Shown in pieces: positions 1 through 5,983 of a stretch of 6,152 bases of DNA; position 1 is the first letter of the stretch, and every line of letters starts with the position of its first letter. The DNA lies in NCBI GenBank assembly GCA_026398575.1, contig JAPLSP010000142.1:1-6152 (forward strand), written 5' to 3'. The notes under the pieces are model-generated. The model was given only the letters and a program-made list of their open reading frames with translations. It was not told the DNA's origin and made no database searches. The stretch comes from Candidatus Sumerlaeota bacterium. GTDB taxonomy: Bacteria > Sumerlaeota > Sumerlaeia > JADFCT01. The position numbers and the translations under genes are program-made.

Positions 1-938
1 TCGCCCAGGTCGCGGCCATCGGGGTAAAAGTCCCGGTCCTCCAGGCACACGAGGTCATAGTGGTCAAGGTAGCGATCGCCTGGCTTATAGGCGCCGGTCA
101 GAGGAATCATCTTGGCGTGACAAGGCGCACACAGGGCATTGTTCTGATCCGCGCTGAATTTCTTTGTGCTGATGATTTTGAGATTCGACGGCGGCCGGTC
201 TTTCGGCGCTCTCTTGCAAACCCGGATGTGTTCTCCGCCGGGCCCATGGCAGGTTTCGCAATTGATGCCCGGTTCGCGCCAGACCGTGTGATAAGTGTCT
301 TTTTCCAGATCATAGTTCGATGAAATCTGGCTGACGTGACACCCGTGACACGAAGTATTGAACGTCAGCGGGCGCTCGGTCCAATGCAGGGCCTCATCCG
401 GCGACTCCCGGAAATGACGCAGGGCGCTGGCCGTCGTATCGAGCCATTGCCGGCGGCGCATATCGAAGGCAATCGGCAATACCTGCAAGCGTCCGCGTTC
501 GACGGGGGTCAGAAAATAATAAACATTTTTCCCGCCGAGGGTATAGAGCATCGCATAGCGCTTCTTGCCATGCGGCCCGGTCTCTTGCACATACCCTGTC
601 GCGGAAGTGATCTCAGGGCGGAACTGGTATTGGCCGATCATCACATCCGTCGTGGCTCTGGAAATCGGCGCGCGAACCATCGCGCCCGCATAAGTCTGCA
701 TCGCCAATCCATGCCACGACGGCGCCCATTTGCGGTAAAAATTTTCATGGCACGCGCGGCATTCCGATGATCCCACAAATCCGCCCGGAGCTCCAGGCAG
801 TCCGAAGAAACGCGCCAGCCCACTGCCGCTTTCGGTTTTCAGAAAAGCCCACAGCGCCACCGTCAGGATTGCCGCTGCGGCCAAAACTGAAATATAAATC
901 ACTCTTCGAGAAATTTTGGCATTAGGCATGACGCTCAT
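1..938 (-). CDS. Membrane-anchored multihaem c-type cytochrome, probably of the cytochrome c554/TPR type (3' end outside window)
   Basis: An open frame of 312 codons runs from ATG at 938 off the left edge with no stop, so the C-terminus is missing. Residues about 12-33 form one hydrophobic segment after a basic N-terminus, a membrane anchor or uncleaved signal that places the rest outside the cytoplasmic membrane. Four CxxCH haem c sites are visible: CRACH (60-64), CHGCH (197-201), CETCH (227-231) and CAPCH (270-274). About 130 haem-free residues separate the first and second sites. The pattern FVGSSECRACH, then YTLGGKNVYYFL and LQVLPIAFD, then clustered CxxCH sites, resembles multihaem cytochromes that in PVC bacteria often continue into TPR repeats; the TPR part is expected, not seen. 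The start overlaps the upstream sulfatase stop as ATGA, with GGGA 7 nt upstream; a second ATG lies three codons in. Function is presumably periplasmic electron transfer with partner and substrate unknown. Haem attachment is well supported; the subfamily is moderate. Confidence 0.85.
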   Translation of the reverse strand, partial: MSVMPNAKISRRVIYISVLAAAAILTVALWAFLKTESGSGLARFFGLPGAPGGFVGSSECRACHENFYRKWAPSWHGLAMQTYAGAMVRAPISRATTDVMIGQYQFRPEITSATGYVQETGPHGKKRYAMLYTLGGKNVYYFLTPVERGRLQVLPIAFDMRRRQWLDTTASALRHFRESPDEALHWTERPLTFNTSCHGCHVSQISSNYDLEKDTYHTVWREPGINCETCHGPGGEHIRVCKRAPKDRPPSNLKIISTKKFSADQNNALCAPCHAKMIPLTGAYKPGDRYLDHYDLVCLEDRDFYPDGRDLG

Positions 939-2365
939 TTCTCATTCCCAGCCTTATCCTGAGATGGCGTTTCGGGAACGGATTCTTTTTGCGCTTTGAG
1001 CCATTCCTCATGAAGTTTCAGGAGGCGTTGAGTTATGTCGGGATGATCTTTCGCGAAGTTGCGCGACTCGGAGATATCCGTCGCGAGGTTTGATAGGAAC
1101 AGTTTTTTGTCCTCTACGCTCAGCTTGCCGCCGGAGGTGTCCTGGGCGTTGCCGATCAGTTTCCATTCGCCCTGCCGCACAGCCCATTGGCCGCCGACGA
1201 CGTGCCAGTGCAGGACATCGTGCGGCGTCGGCGCGGTCTCGGAGCGAACTACTGGCACGATGCTTTTTCCGTCAATGTCGCTGTTGAGCAACTTGGCGCC
1301 GGTGAGCTCGGTGATCGTCGGCATCCAGTCGCAGGCGTGGACGATCTGTCCGCGGACGACGCCCTCTGGAAGGCGCCCCGGCCAGGAGATGATCGCGGGC
1401 AGCCGGATGCCACCCTCGAACAGGCTGAACTTGGCGCCTCGATACGGCCCCGCGCTGCCGCCGCCTTTGTGAGCGCGTTCTTCGGTGGAATGGCCGTTGT
1501 CGGACTGGTAGATCACGATCGTTCGCTCGCGCAGGCCGAGGTCATCTGCTTTTTTCATGAGCGCGCCAATACGTTCGTCGAGCGTCGAGACGAAAGCCGC
1601 ATAAAGATTACGCGGATACGGAAGGTCTTTGTAACGCTCCAGCCATTTCGGATCACCCTGATAAGGATAATGCGGCATGTTCAGCGCGAAATAGAGGAAG
1701 AAAGGCCGCTCGCGATTTTGATCCAGAAATCGCGACGCCTCTTCGACCATCATATCGCCGAAGAATCGTCCGGGATAAAACACCTCCTGCCCGTTGCGAT
1801 AAAGATCATGGCGATTCGGCCCCTGCCAATAGAAAAAGTGCGAGTAGTTGTCTATGCAGCCGCCGATATGGCCGAACGAGTAGTCGAAGCCCTGCGCGTT
1901 CGGCATCGTCTCCGATGTATAGCCGAGGTGCCACTTGCCGATGTGCGCCGTGGCATAGCCGCCGGCCTTCATCATTTCGGCAAGAGTGATCTGCGCTCCC
2001 GGCATTCCCGCGCCGCCGGGCTGGGAGCCTGCGTTGCCGATCAATCCCGCGCGCAGCGGATAGCGTCCGGTCAATAGCGCCGCGCGAGACGGCGAGCAAA
2101 CGGGCGCGCCAGAATAGAACTGCGTGAACCGCACGCCGCGCGCCGCCAGCGCGTCAATCGCCGGCGTCGCCAGGTCCTTCGCTCCGTAGCAGCCCGCGTC
2201 CATCGCGCCCTGATCGTCCGTGACGATGAGGATGACATTTGGCTTGCCTGCTGCGACCGCTGCGACCGCTGCAGCCGCTGCGGCTGCTTCGGCGCCAAGG
2301 ATCTGCGCGCGAAACATGAGAAGAAAATATGCACAAACGCTGAAGATGAGAAGATGATGTTTCAT
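935..2365 (-). CDS. Secreted formylglycine-dependent sulfatase (arylsulfatase family S1)
   Basis: A 476-residue sulfatase that should hydrolyse sulfate esters in the periplasm or outside the cell. A signal peptide ends near residue 25 (ILGA, then EA), followed by an alanine-rich linker. The catalytic domain begins at KPNVILIVTDDQG with metal ligands D50 and D51. The activation motif C-S-P-S-R places the formylglycine cysteine at C90 and its arginine at R94. Further expected residues are K144 and H146 (GKWHLG), H232 (MPHYP), D289 and N290 (SDNG) and K312. Length and order are normal for the family, and all key residues are present. It resembles proteins commonly labelled arylsulfatase A or N-acetylgalactosamine-6-sulfatase, but the substrate cannot be assigned. 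The frame stays open to an ATG at 2464, but the ATG at 2365 is preferred because GAGGGAG lies 7 nt upstream and the signal peptide begins there. It is the first gene of a pair: its TGA overlaps the start of the cytochrome gene. Confidence 0.93.
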   Translation of the reverse strand: MKHHLLIFSVCAYFLLMFRAQILGAEAAAAAAAVAAVAAGKPNVILIVTDDQGAMDAGCYGAKDLATPAIDALAARGVRFTQFYSGAPVCSPSRAALLTGRYPLRAGLIGNAGSQPGGAGMPGAQITLAEMMKAGGYATAHIGKWHLGYTSETMPNAQGFDYSFGHIGGCIDNYSHFFYWQGPNRHDLYRNGQEVFYPGRFFGDMMVEEASRFLDQNRERPFFLYFALNMPHYPYQGDPKWLERYKDLPYPRNLYAAFVSTLDERIGALMKKADDLGLRERTIVIYQSDNGHSTEERAHKGGGSAGPYRGAKFSLFEGGIRLPAIISWPGRLPEGVVRGQIVHACDWMPTITELTGAKLLNSDIDGKSIVPVVRSETAPTPHDVLHWHVVGGQWAVRQGEWKLIGNAQDTSGGKLSVEDKKLFLSNLATDISESRNFAKDHPDITQRLLKLHEEWLKAQKESVPETPSQDKAGNEK

Positions 2366-2372
2366 TGTTCTG

Positions 2373-2379
2373 CTCCCTC
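2373..2379 (-). promoter_or_regulatory. Ribosome binding site that fixes the sulfatase start at 2365
   Basis: On the minus strand GAGGGAG lies 7 nt before the ATG at 2365. This choice removes 33 residues of an otherwise open frame and puts a typical signal peptide (MKHHLLIFSVCAYF) at the N-terminus. Confidence 0.7.
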
Positions 2380-2414
2380 GTGGATTGGACTGAGTGAGAT
2401 AAAGAGCTCCACTC

Positions 2415-2443
2415 ATGATATAAGGATTACACAGGCAAAACAA
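2415..2443 (-). promoter_or_regulatory. Candidate sigma70-like promoter for the sulfatase-cytochrome unit
   Basis: Read on the minus strand, TTGTTT (2443-2438) and TATCAT (2420-2415) are 17 nt apart. The -10 matches the consensus at 5 of 6 positions, the -35 at only 3 of 6. Transcription would begin near 2408, about 40 nt before the ATG at 2365, which also argues against the upstream ATG at 2464. Based on consensus matching only. Confidence 0.33.
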
Positions 2444-2493
2444 ACTCAAAGCATTGGGCTGCATTACTGCAAATAACAGACAATAGCCAGCCG

Positions 2494-2531
2494 AAAAAAA
2501 ACAGAGAAACGCGCATCCTGCAAGACAGCGC
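2494..2531 (-). terminator. Possible intrinsic terminator (weak stem, strong T tract)
   Basis: On the minus strand a GCGC/GCGC stem (2531-2528 with 2514-2511), with a few inner pairs around a TGCA loop, is followed by a tract ending in eight T (2501-2494). The T-run is striking but the stem is short and interrupted. It lies just upstream of the candidate sulfatase promoter, where a boundary between units would be useful. Confidence 0.28.
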
Positions 2532-2538
2532 CTTCTTA

Positions 2539-2584
2539 GCAGGCTTTAGCCCGCTCTTCTTTGCACCCTGCTTCAGCAGGGGTG
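2539..2584 (+). repeat. Left composite unit: hairpin, 16-nt spacer, hairpin
   Basis: The first hairpin is GCAGGC-TTTA-GCCCGC (2539-2554) with one mismatched pair. It runs into GCTCTTCTTTGCACCC (2553-2568) and then CCCTGC-TTCA-GCAGGG (2566-2581) with an extra G and an outer CA/TG pair. The 16-nt stretch recurs exactly, inverted, at 2742-2757, while the hairpins on either side differ in stem sequence. Confidence 0.75.
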
Positions 2585-2607
2585 TCTGCGGGCAACATTT
2601 AACGCAA

Positions 2608-2632
2608 AGCGCGCTTCAGCGCGACTTCTCGA
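2608..2632 (+). repeat. Inner inverted repeat, left arm
   Basis: This 25-nt arm, containing CGCGC-TTCA-GCGCG, matches the reverse complement of 2679-2703 at 24 of 25 positions. The one difference (2624 against 2687) would be a U-G wobble in minus-strand RNA. The arm is itself a hairpin, so the pair can fold locally or as one long stem. Confidence 0.85.
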
Positions 2633-2678
2633 CACGCTTTAGCAAAAACAAGAGCATAAGATTTACTGCTGAAGCATA

Positions 2679-2703
2679 TCGAGAAGCCGCGCTGAAGCGC
2701 GCT
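2679..2703 (-). repeat. Inner inverted repeat, right arm
   Basis: Partner of 2608-2632, containing CGCGC-TGAA-GCGCG. The pairing continues more weakly inward (2633-2643 with 2668-2678), where the mismatches are all transitions. Confidence 0.85.
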
Positions 2704-2725
2704 AGTGAAATAGCCCCCTTGCCTT

Positions 2726-2772
2726 CACCCCGCCTAAAGGCGGGTGCAAAGAAGAGCCTGCTGAAGCAGGCT
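2726..2772 (-). repeat. Right composite unit: hairpin, 16-nt spacer, hairpin
   Basis: Mirror partner of 2539-2584. On the minus strand it reads GCCTGC-TTCA-GCAGGC (2771-2756), then GCTCTTCTTTGCACCC (2757-2742), then CCCGCC-TTTA-GGCGGG (2744-2729) followed by an extra G and GTG. The order spacer, hairpin, extra G, TG is the same as in the left unit, while stem bases have changed in pairs (CCCTGC/GCAGGG against CCCGCC/GGCGGG). Confidence 0.8.
2747..2772 (-). terminator. Possible terminator after the peptidase gene, formed by the outer hairpin
   Basis: In the minus-strand transcript AGCCTGC-TTCA-GCAGGCT forms a perfect 7-bp stem with a tetraloop, followed by CTTCTTTG. It lies about 95 nt after the peptidase stop codon. 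The T-rich tail is mediocre, so termination may be partial. The same spacer follows the left hairpin on the plus strand, so the element could act in both directions. Confidence 0.38.
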
Positions 2773-2851
2773 AAAATAGCAGGCGAACATGTCATAAGCG
2801 GACTGGTTATAAGCAGATCTATTTCAGCGAGCATGAAAGCACCATCCATAA

Positions 2852-2869
2852 GATAGCTATGATAGCTAT
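2852..2869. repeat. Tandem 9-bp repeat over the peptidase stop codon
   Basis: GATAGCTAT occurs twice in a row, each copy containing the palindrome ATAGCTAT. The TAG stop of the peptidase gene (2868-2866) lies in the copy nearer the gene. The two palindromes could pair with each other in RNA, but the stem would be AT-rich and weak. Confidence 0.6.
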
Positions 2870-4365
2870 TCTACCCTCACATGCAGATGCGCGACGGCCC
2901 GCTGGCCGCGCTCGTTGGCGCGTTCCACACTGACGATGTAATGCCCCGGCTTGGCGTAGCGATGCTCGGTGATGGCATATCCATCTTTCGCGTGCATCTC
3001 CACATTGCCGTCGGATTTCACTTTTGCCAGCGGCGCGCCGTCGCCGAAGTTCCAGGTTTCTTCGCCGTACGTCGTCCGAAACGAGCGAACCTTGAACGTC
3101 ACCGGATCGCCGGCCTTGATGCCCGTTGTCGGATAAAAAACCGGATGAATCGAAGGGGGAAGATTTTTGGTCTCGGCGGGATCAAGAACATCCACCACGG
3201 CAAAGTCGTAATCAATCTCACCCCGGGCATCGGTGACTTTTAGTATTTCACTGTAGGCGCCCGGTTGGGAATAGGTTCTCTCGACTTTCGGGCCGGTGGA
3301 AGTCGCGCCGTCCATGAACGTCCACTCATAGCTCGCAATCCCGCCGGCGGCGCTCCAGGAGCGCGTTGCGTCCAACACTACCTTTTCGCCCATGGCCGCC
3401 AGATGATGCGGCCGCGCCACGGCGATGAGTTTGGGCGCAAACTGGCGCTGATACGCTTCCCAGGCGTAAGCATAGGCATCCTGAATCCCCCACTCGCCCG
3501 AGGGCTGGCGGCTGGTAATGTCGAAATGCAGATGCGACCATCCGCCGCTGCCGCCTTCCTTGCCTAGTATGCCGAGATGCTGCCCCATCTTGACGCGCTC
3601 TCCGGCTTTCACGTCAATCCTCTGCAGGTGGCTGTAGCGATAGTACCAGTTGTGCCCGTCGAGAATGTAGATCACATCCGCGCGCGGTTTGGCCGGCGTA
3701 TCCGCATGCTCCGGCAAAGTCACGCCCGATGCGCTGACGACCCATCCATCCGTCGCCGCAGCAACTTCCACCAGCCCTTCGGCGCCGCCGAAGTCGAGAC
3801 CGTAATGATAATAAATTCCTTTCGAGCCGGGAACCTCGCCGCCGTCCACATAGCAAGGCTCATTGCCCATCTGCGTGAGGCTGGCGAACCATCGCTGCCG
3901 GGCTGGATATACAAAGACGCCCGGTTTCATCCAAGGCGAACCGGCGGGCCACAGCCGGAATCGCGCGTCCTTCTTCAACGCCCAGGCGTTCTGCTTGTTG
4001 CTGTTGGCGACGTAGCCGCGCGTCACCGGGCAGTCAATCTGCACGCCCGCCACAGTGACTGGAAGACGATAATTGGCAGAGACAAGCGTGAGCGAGGTTC
4101 CATTGACTTCGACCGTTACTTTGGCTTCGCGAACGGCGTTGCGCAGTTTGTCGCTCCGTTCCTCCAAGCCAAGCAGCTTCACGCGCGCTATTGTCCCATC
4201 GGCCAGCGCCAATTCCTGTTCTTCACCGATGGATAAATCCACCGTGCGCGCCAGCGGCGTTTGCGACGGCGCGGCGGCGACGGTTTGGGACGTGGACGGC
4301 TGCGCTTGAAGCATCGGGGCCAGGCCGAAAGCCCACACAGGAAATATTAGCGAACGCATAAGCAT
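2866..4365 (-). CDS. Secreted M23-family zinc metallopeptidase with two C-terminal PKD-like domains
   Basis: A 499-residue exported protein. Residues 1-21 form a signal peptide (cleavage near LQA, then QPS). Residues about 40-170 are an N-terminal region of unassigned fold, rich in predicted beta strands. A LytM/M23 domain spans about 180-300 with zinc ligands H187, D191 (HYGLD) and H280 of the HLH motif, and probable catalytic histidines H246 (YSHL) and H278. All five residues needed by analogy with LytM are present. Two PKD-like domains follow, about 311-395 (YEWTFMDG) and 420-499 (WNFGDG), which usually mediate binding or spacing. M23 enzymes normally cut peptidoglycan cross-bridges or glycine-rich peptides; the real target is unknown. 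ATG 4365 is chosen over the open ATG at 4410 because AAGGAG lies 9 nt before it and the signal peptide then fits. It follows the upstream sulfatase by 41 nt, so it is probably cotranscribed with it. Confidence 0.9.
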   Translation of the reverse strand: MLMRSLIFPVWAFGLAPMLQAQPSTSQTVAAAPSQTPLARTVDLSIGEEQELALADGTIARVKLLGLEERSDKLRNAVREAKVTVEVNGTSLTLVSANYRLPVTVAGVQIDCPVTRGYVANSNKQNAWALKKDARFRLWPAGSPWMKPGVFVYPARQRWFASLTQMGNEPCYVDGGEVPGSKGIYYHYGLDFGGAEGLVEVAAATDGWVVSASGVTLPEHADTPAKPRADVIYILDGHNWYYRYSHLQRIDVKAGERVKMGQHLGILGKEGGSGGWSHLHFDITSRQPSGEWGIQDAYAYAWEAYQRQFAPKLIAVARPHHLAAMGEKVVLDATRSWSAAGGIASYEWTFMDGATSTGPKVERTYSQPGAYSEILKVTDARGEIDYDFAVVDVLDPAETKNLPPSIHPVFYPTTGIKAGDPVTFKVRSFRTTYGEETWNFGDGAPLAKVKSDGNVEMHAKDGYAITEHRYAKPGHYIVSVERANERGQRAVAHLHVRVE

Positions 4366-4374
4366 GGATCTCAA

Positions 4375-4380
4375 CTCCTT
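4375..4380 (-). promoter_or_regulatory. Ribosome binding site that fixes the peptidase start at 4365
   Basis: AAGGAG on the minus strand lies 9 nt before the ATG at 4365, within the 41-nt gap after the upstream sulfatase. It favours this start over ATG 4410, which would overlap the sulfatase stop and put 15 extra residues before the signal peptide. Confidence 0.7.
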
Positions 4381-4406
4381 GCCATAGATTGGCATCGCAG
4401 TCGCGC

Positions 4407-5924
4407 TCAATCCTCGAGTTCGGCGTTATTGATGGCCTTGCCTTCCCATATCCAAACGCCATTCTCTTGCGTCAGGACCCGATGCGCGCTGCCCGGCGCT
4501 GCCGGCGCGTTGGTCTTCGGAAGCCAGCGGGCGTGTTCGCGAATGATCTCCGCGCACTTCGGATCTTTGGCGAGATTGGTCCATTCATTCGGGTCGGCGT
4601 TCATGTCATAGAGTTCTTCGGAGCCGTCTGCATAACGGATATAGCGCCAGCGCTCCGAGCGCACGGTGTGATTATTCTGGTTGTGCGTGGTGATGGCGGG
4701 CCAGGCGCGCGGCGCGTTCGCGTCTTTGAGCTGCGGCGCCAGGCTGTGGCCTTCGAGTCCTTCGCGCGGCGGCAGTCCGCAGACTTCCACGAGCGTGGGA
4801 TAAAGGTCGAGCAACTCGGCGGGCTGCCGGCATTTCGCTCCTTGACCGGCGCCGGGCACGGAGATGATCAGCGGCACATGCGTGGAGCGTTCCCATAATG
4901 TATTCTTGCCGGTAATGTCTTTTTCGCCGAGGTGCCAGGCGTTGTCGGACCAGAGGGCGATGACCGTGTCCGTGGTATGGCCGGCGGCGTCCAGCGCGTC
5001 CAGCAGACGCCCGATCTGGCTGTCCATGAACGTTGTGCTTGCAAGATAGGCGCGTATCAGCGGGCGCCATTGGTCGTTCTTCTTGAGCCACGAAAGCCGC
5101 GGCTCGGGGAGCTTCCAGTGAAGATACCACGCGAAGAACGGCACGTCGTCGCGGTCATGCTCTTTATAGGGAGGCAGGAGAATCTGCTCCGTCGGCGGAA
5201 AAAGGTCGAACCATTTTTGCGATGCGAAACACGGCACATGCGGCAGCCGGAATCCCGCGGCGAGGAAAAAGGGCTTGTCCTTGGGGAGCGACTTCAATTG
5301 CGCGATCGCGGCGTCTGCAATTTTCCAATCCGCCTGATCGGCGTCGTTCGCCGGATAAACGCCCCAGTCCACCGCCCGCATGGGGGACGGGGTATTGACG
5401 AATTTTTTCGGCGGCAGCGGCATGCCCGGCGCCGGACCCCAGACGTTGAATTCATTGGTATGCAAGCGCGCCGGGATCGAGCCGTCGTGAAACACCTTTC
5501 CGAACGAGGCGGTGAAGTAGCCCTGCGCGGCGAAGTATTGCGGAAGCGTCACGCAATTGCGCGTCGCGTCCACGTCGCGGATGCCCGGTACCAGGCCATA
5601 GATGCCGGTCGAGGAAGGCCGCAATCCGGTAAGCAGGCTGCTGCGCGACGGATTGCACAGCGGCGACTGGCAGTGCGCGTTGCTGAACAGCGTGCCGCGC
5701 GCGGCCAGGCGGTCCATGTTGGGCGTTCGCGCCTGCGGATGGCCGGCGAGGCAACCGACCCAGTCGTTGAGGTCGTCTATGGCAATGAAAAGGACGTTGG
5801 GCTTTTCCGCCGCCCGAAGAGCGCCAGAGAACATAATCAGACAGACAAGCGCCGTTCCCAAACGGGAAATCCATCCTGCAGCGCTCTTCCGACGCGCCGC
5901 TCGATCATCCATGCCAATCTTCAT
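4407..5924 (-). CDS. Secreted sulfatase, iduronate-2-sulfatase-like
   Basis: A 505-residue exported sulfatase. A long basic n-region and the hydrophobic stretch LGTALVCLIMFSGAL lead to a likely cleavage after ALRAA (about residue 39). The catalytic domain opens with NVLFIAIDDLNDW (metal ligands D50 and D51). The C-N-P-S-R motif places the formylglycine cysteine at C90 and arginine at R94; then come K143 and H146 (GKVFH), H229 (RLPHVP), D327 and N328 (SDNAWHLGEK) and K340 (GKNTLWE). The GKVFH, RLPHVP and DNAWHLGEK forms are those of iduronate-2-sulfatase-like enzymes, which remove 2-O-sulfate from uronic acids in glycosaminoglycans; many environmental relatives act on other sulfated glycans, so the substrate is uncertain. 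ATG 5924 is preferred to 5951 because GGAGG lies 8 nt upstream. It is the first gene of the operon with the M23 peptidase. A maturation enzyme is required and none is in the window. Confidence 0.93.
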   Translation of the reverse strand: MKIGMDDRAARRKSAAGWISRLGTALVCLIMFSGALRAAEKPNVLFIAIDDLNDWVGCLAGHPQARTPNMDRLAARGTLFSNAHCQSPLCNPSRSSLLTGLRPSSTGIYGLVPGIRDVDATRNCVTLPQYFAAQGYFTASFGKVFHDGSIPARLHTNEFNVWGPAPGMPLPPKKFVNTPSPMRAVDWGVYPANDADQADWKIADAAIAQLKSLPKDKPFFLAAGFRLPHVPCFASQKWFDLFPPTEQILLPPYKEHDRDDVPFFAWYLHWKLPEPRLSWLKKNDQWRPLIRAYLASTTFMDSQIGRLLDALDAAGHTTDTVIALWSDNAWHLGEKDITGKNTLWERSTHVPLIISVPGAGQGAKCRQPAELLDLYPTLVEVCGLPPREGLEGHSLAPQLKDANAPRAWPAITTHNQNNHTVRSERWRYIRYADGSEELYDMNADPNEWTNLAKDPKCAEIIREHARWLPKTNAPAAPGSAHRVLTQENGVWIWEGKAINNAELED

Positions 5925-5930
5925 TCCGGC

Positions 5931-5937
5931 CACCTCC
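5931..5937 (-). promoter_or_regulatory. Ribosome binding site that fixes the sulfatase start at 5924
   Basis: GGAGGTG on the minus strand, with the GGAGG core 8 nt before ATG 5924. Starting at ATG 5951 would place this motif inside the gene. Confidence 0.7.
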
Positions 5938-5954
5938 AAGCAAAAGAGCATGCG

Positions 5955-5983
5955 ATTTTATTGCGCGGAGGATGGGAAGTAAA
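5955..5983 (-). promoter_or_regulatory. Candidate sigma70-like promoter of the sulfatase-peptidase operon
   Basis: On the minus strand TTTACT (5983-5978) and TAAAAT (5960-5955) are 17 nt apart, with 4 of 6 and 5 of 6 consensus matches. Transcription would begin near 5948 and leave a leader of about 24 nt that includes the GGAGG site. The -10 overlaps the TAA stop of the recombinase tail. Based on consensus only. Confidence 0.42.

Larger units (their letters stand above)
2529..2785. repeat. Mirror-symmetric array of short hairpins (REP/MITE-like inverted repeat)
   Basis: Up to eight short palindromes are arranged symmetrically about a centre near 2655. Left arm: 2539-2554, 2566-2581, 2609-2624 and a degenerate one at about 2633-2643. 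Right arm: about 2668-2678, 2689-2702, 2729-2744 and 2755-2772. Each copy is a GC-rich stem, at best 6-7 bp, around TTCA or TTTA on the left and TGAA or TAAA on the right. Corresponding copies are equally far from the centre, and two stretches match as inverted repeats (16 of 16 and 24 of 25 nt). An outer cgcc (2529-2532) and ggcg (2782-2785) may extend the arms. It could be a REP/BIME-type extragenic element, a non-autonomous transposable element, or a structured RNA in the 3' region of the peptidase transcript. I see no transposase and no convincing target-site duplication. Confidence 0.8.
2366..2865. other. 500-nt gene-free region between the two transcription units
   Basis: No credible protein is encoded here; the 77-codon minus-strand frame at 2616-2849 is read through repeats and has no RBS or domain. 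From right to left it holds a 9-bp tandem repeat at the peptidase stop codon, about 75 nt without recognisable signal, the mirror-symmetric hairpin repeat (about 2529-2785), a T-rich tract with a weak stem-loop (2494-2531), and a candidate promoter and RBS for the downstream sulfatase. The flanking genes point the same way, so the region probably separates two units, though readthrough cannot be excluded. Confidence 0.75.

Noticed and set aside
1187..2077. 296-codon plus-strand open frame
   Set aside because: It lies antisense within the arylsulfatase gene, which has all family motifs; a GC-rich shadow frame.
2366..2464. N-terminal extension of the arylsulfatase to ATG 2464
   Set aside because: It puts 33 non-signal residues before a good signal peptide; the ATG at 2365 has a strong RBS and a promoter candidate lies inside the extension.
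2529..2785. CRISPR array
   Set aside because: The repeats are short hairpins in inverted, not direct, orientation, with no regular unique spacers.
2529..2785. Insertion sequence with transposase
   Set aside because: There is no transposase coding sequence in the interval and no convincing target duplication at its edges.
2616..2849. 77-codon minus-strand frame in the intergenic gap
   Set aside because: It runs through the hairpin repeats, has no convincing RBS and no recognisable domain; open frames of this size arise readily in such repeats.
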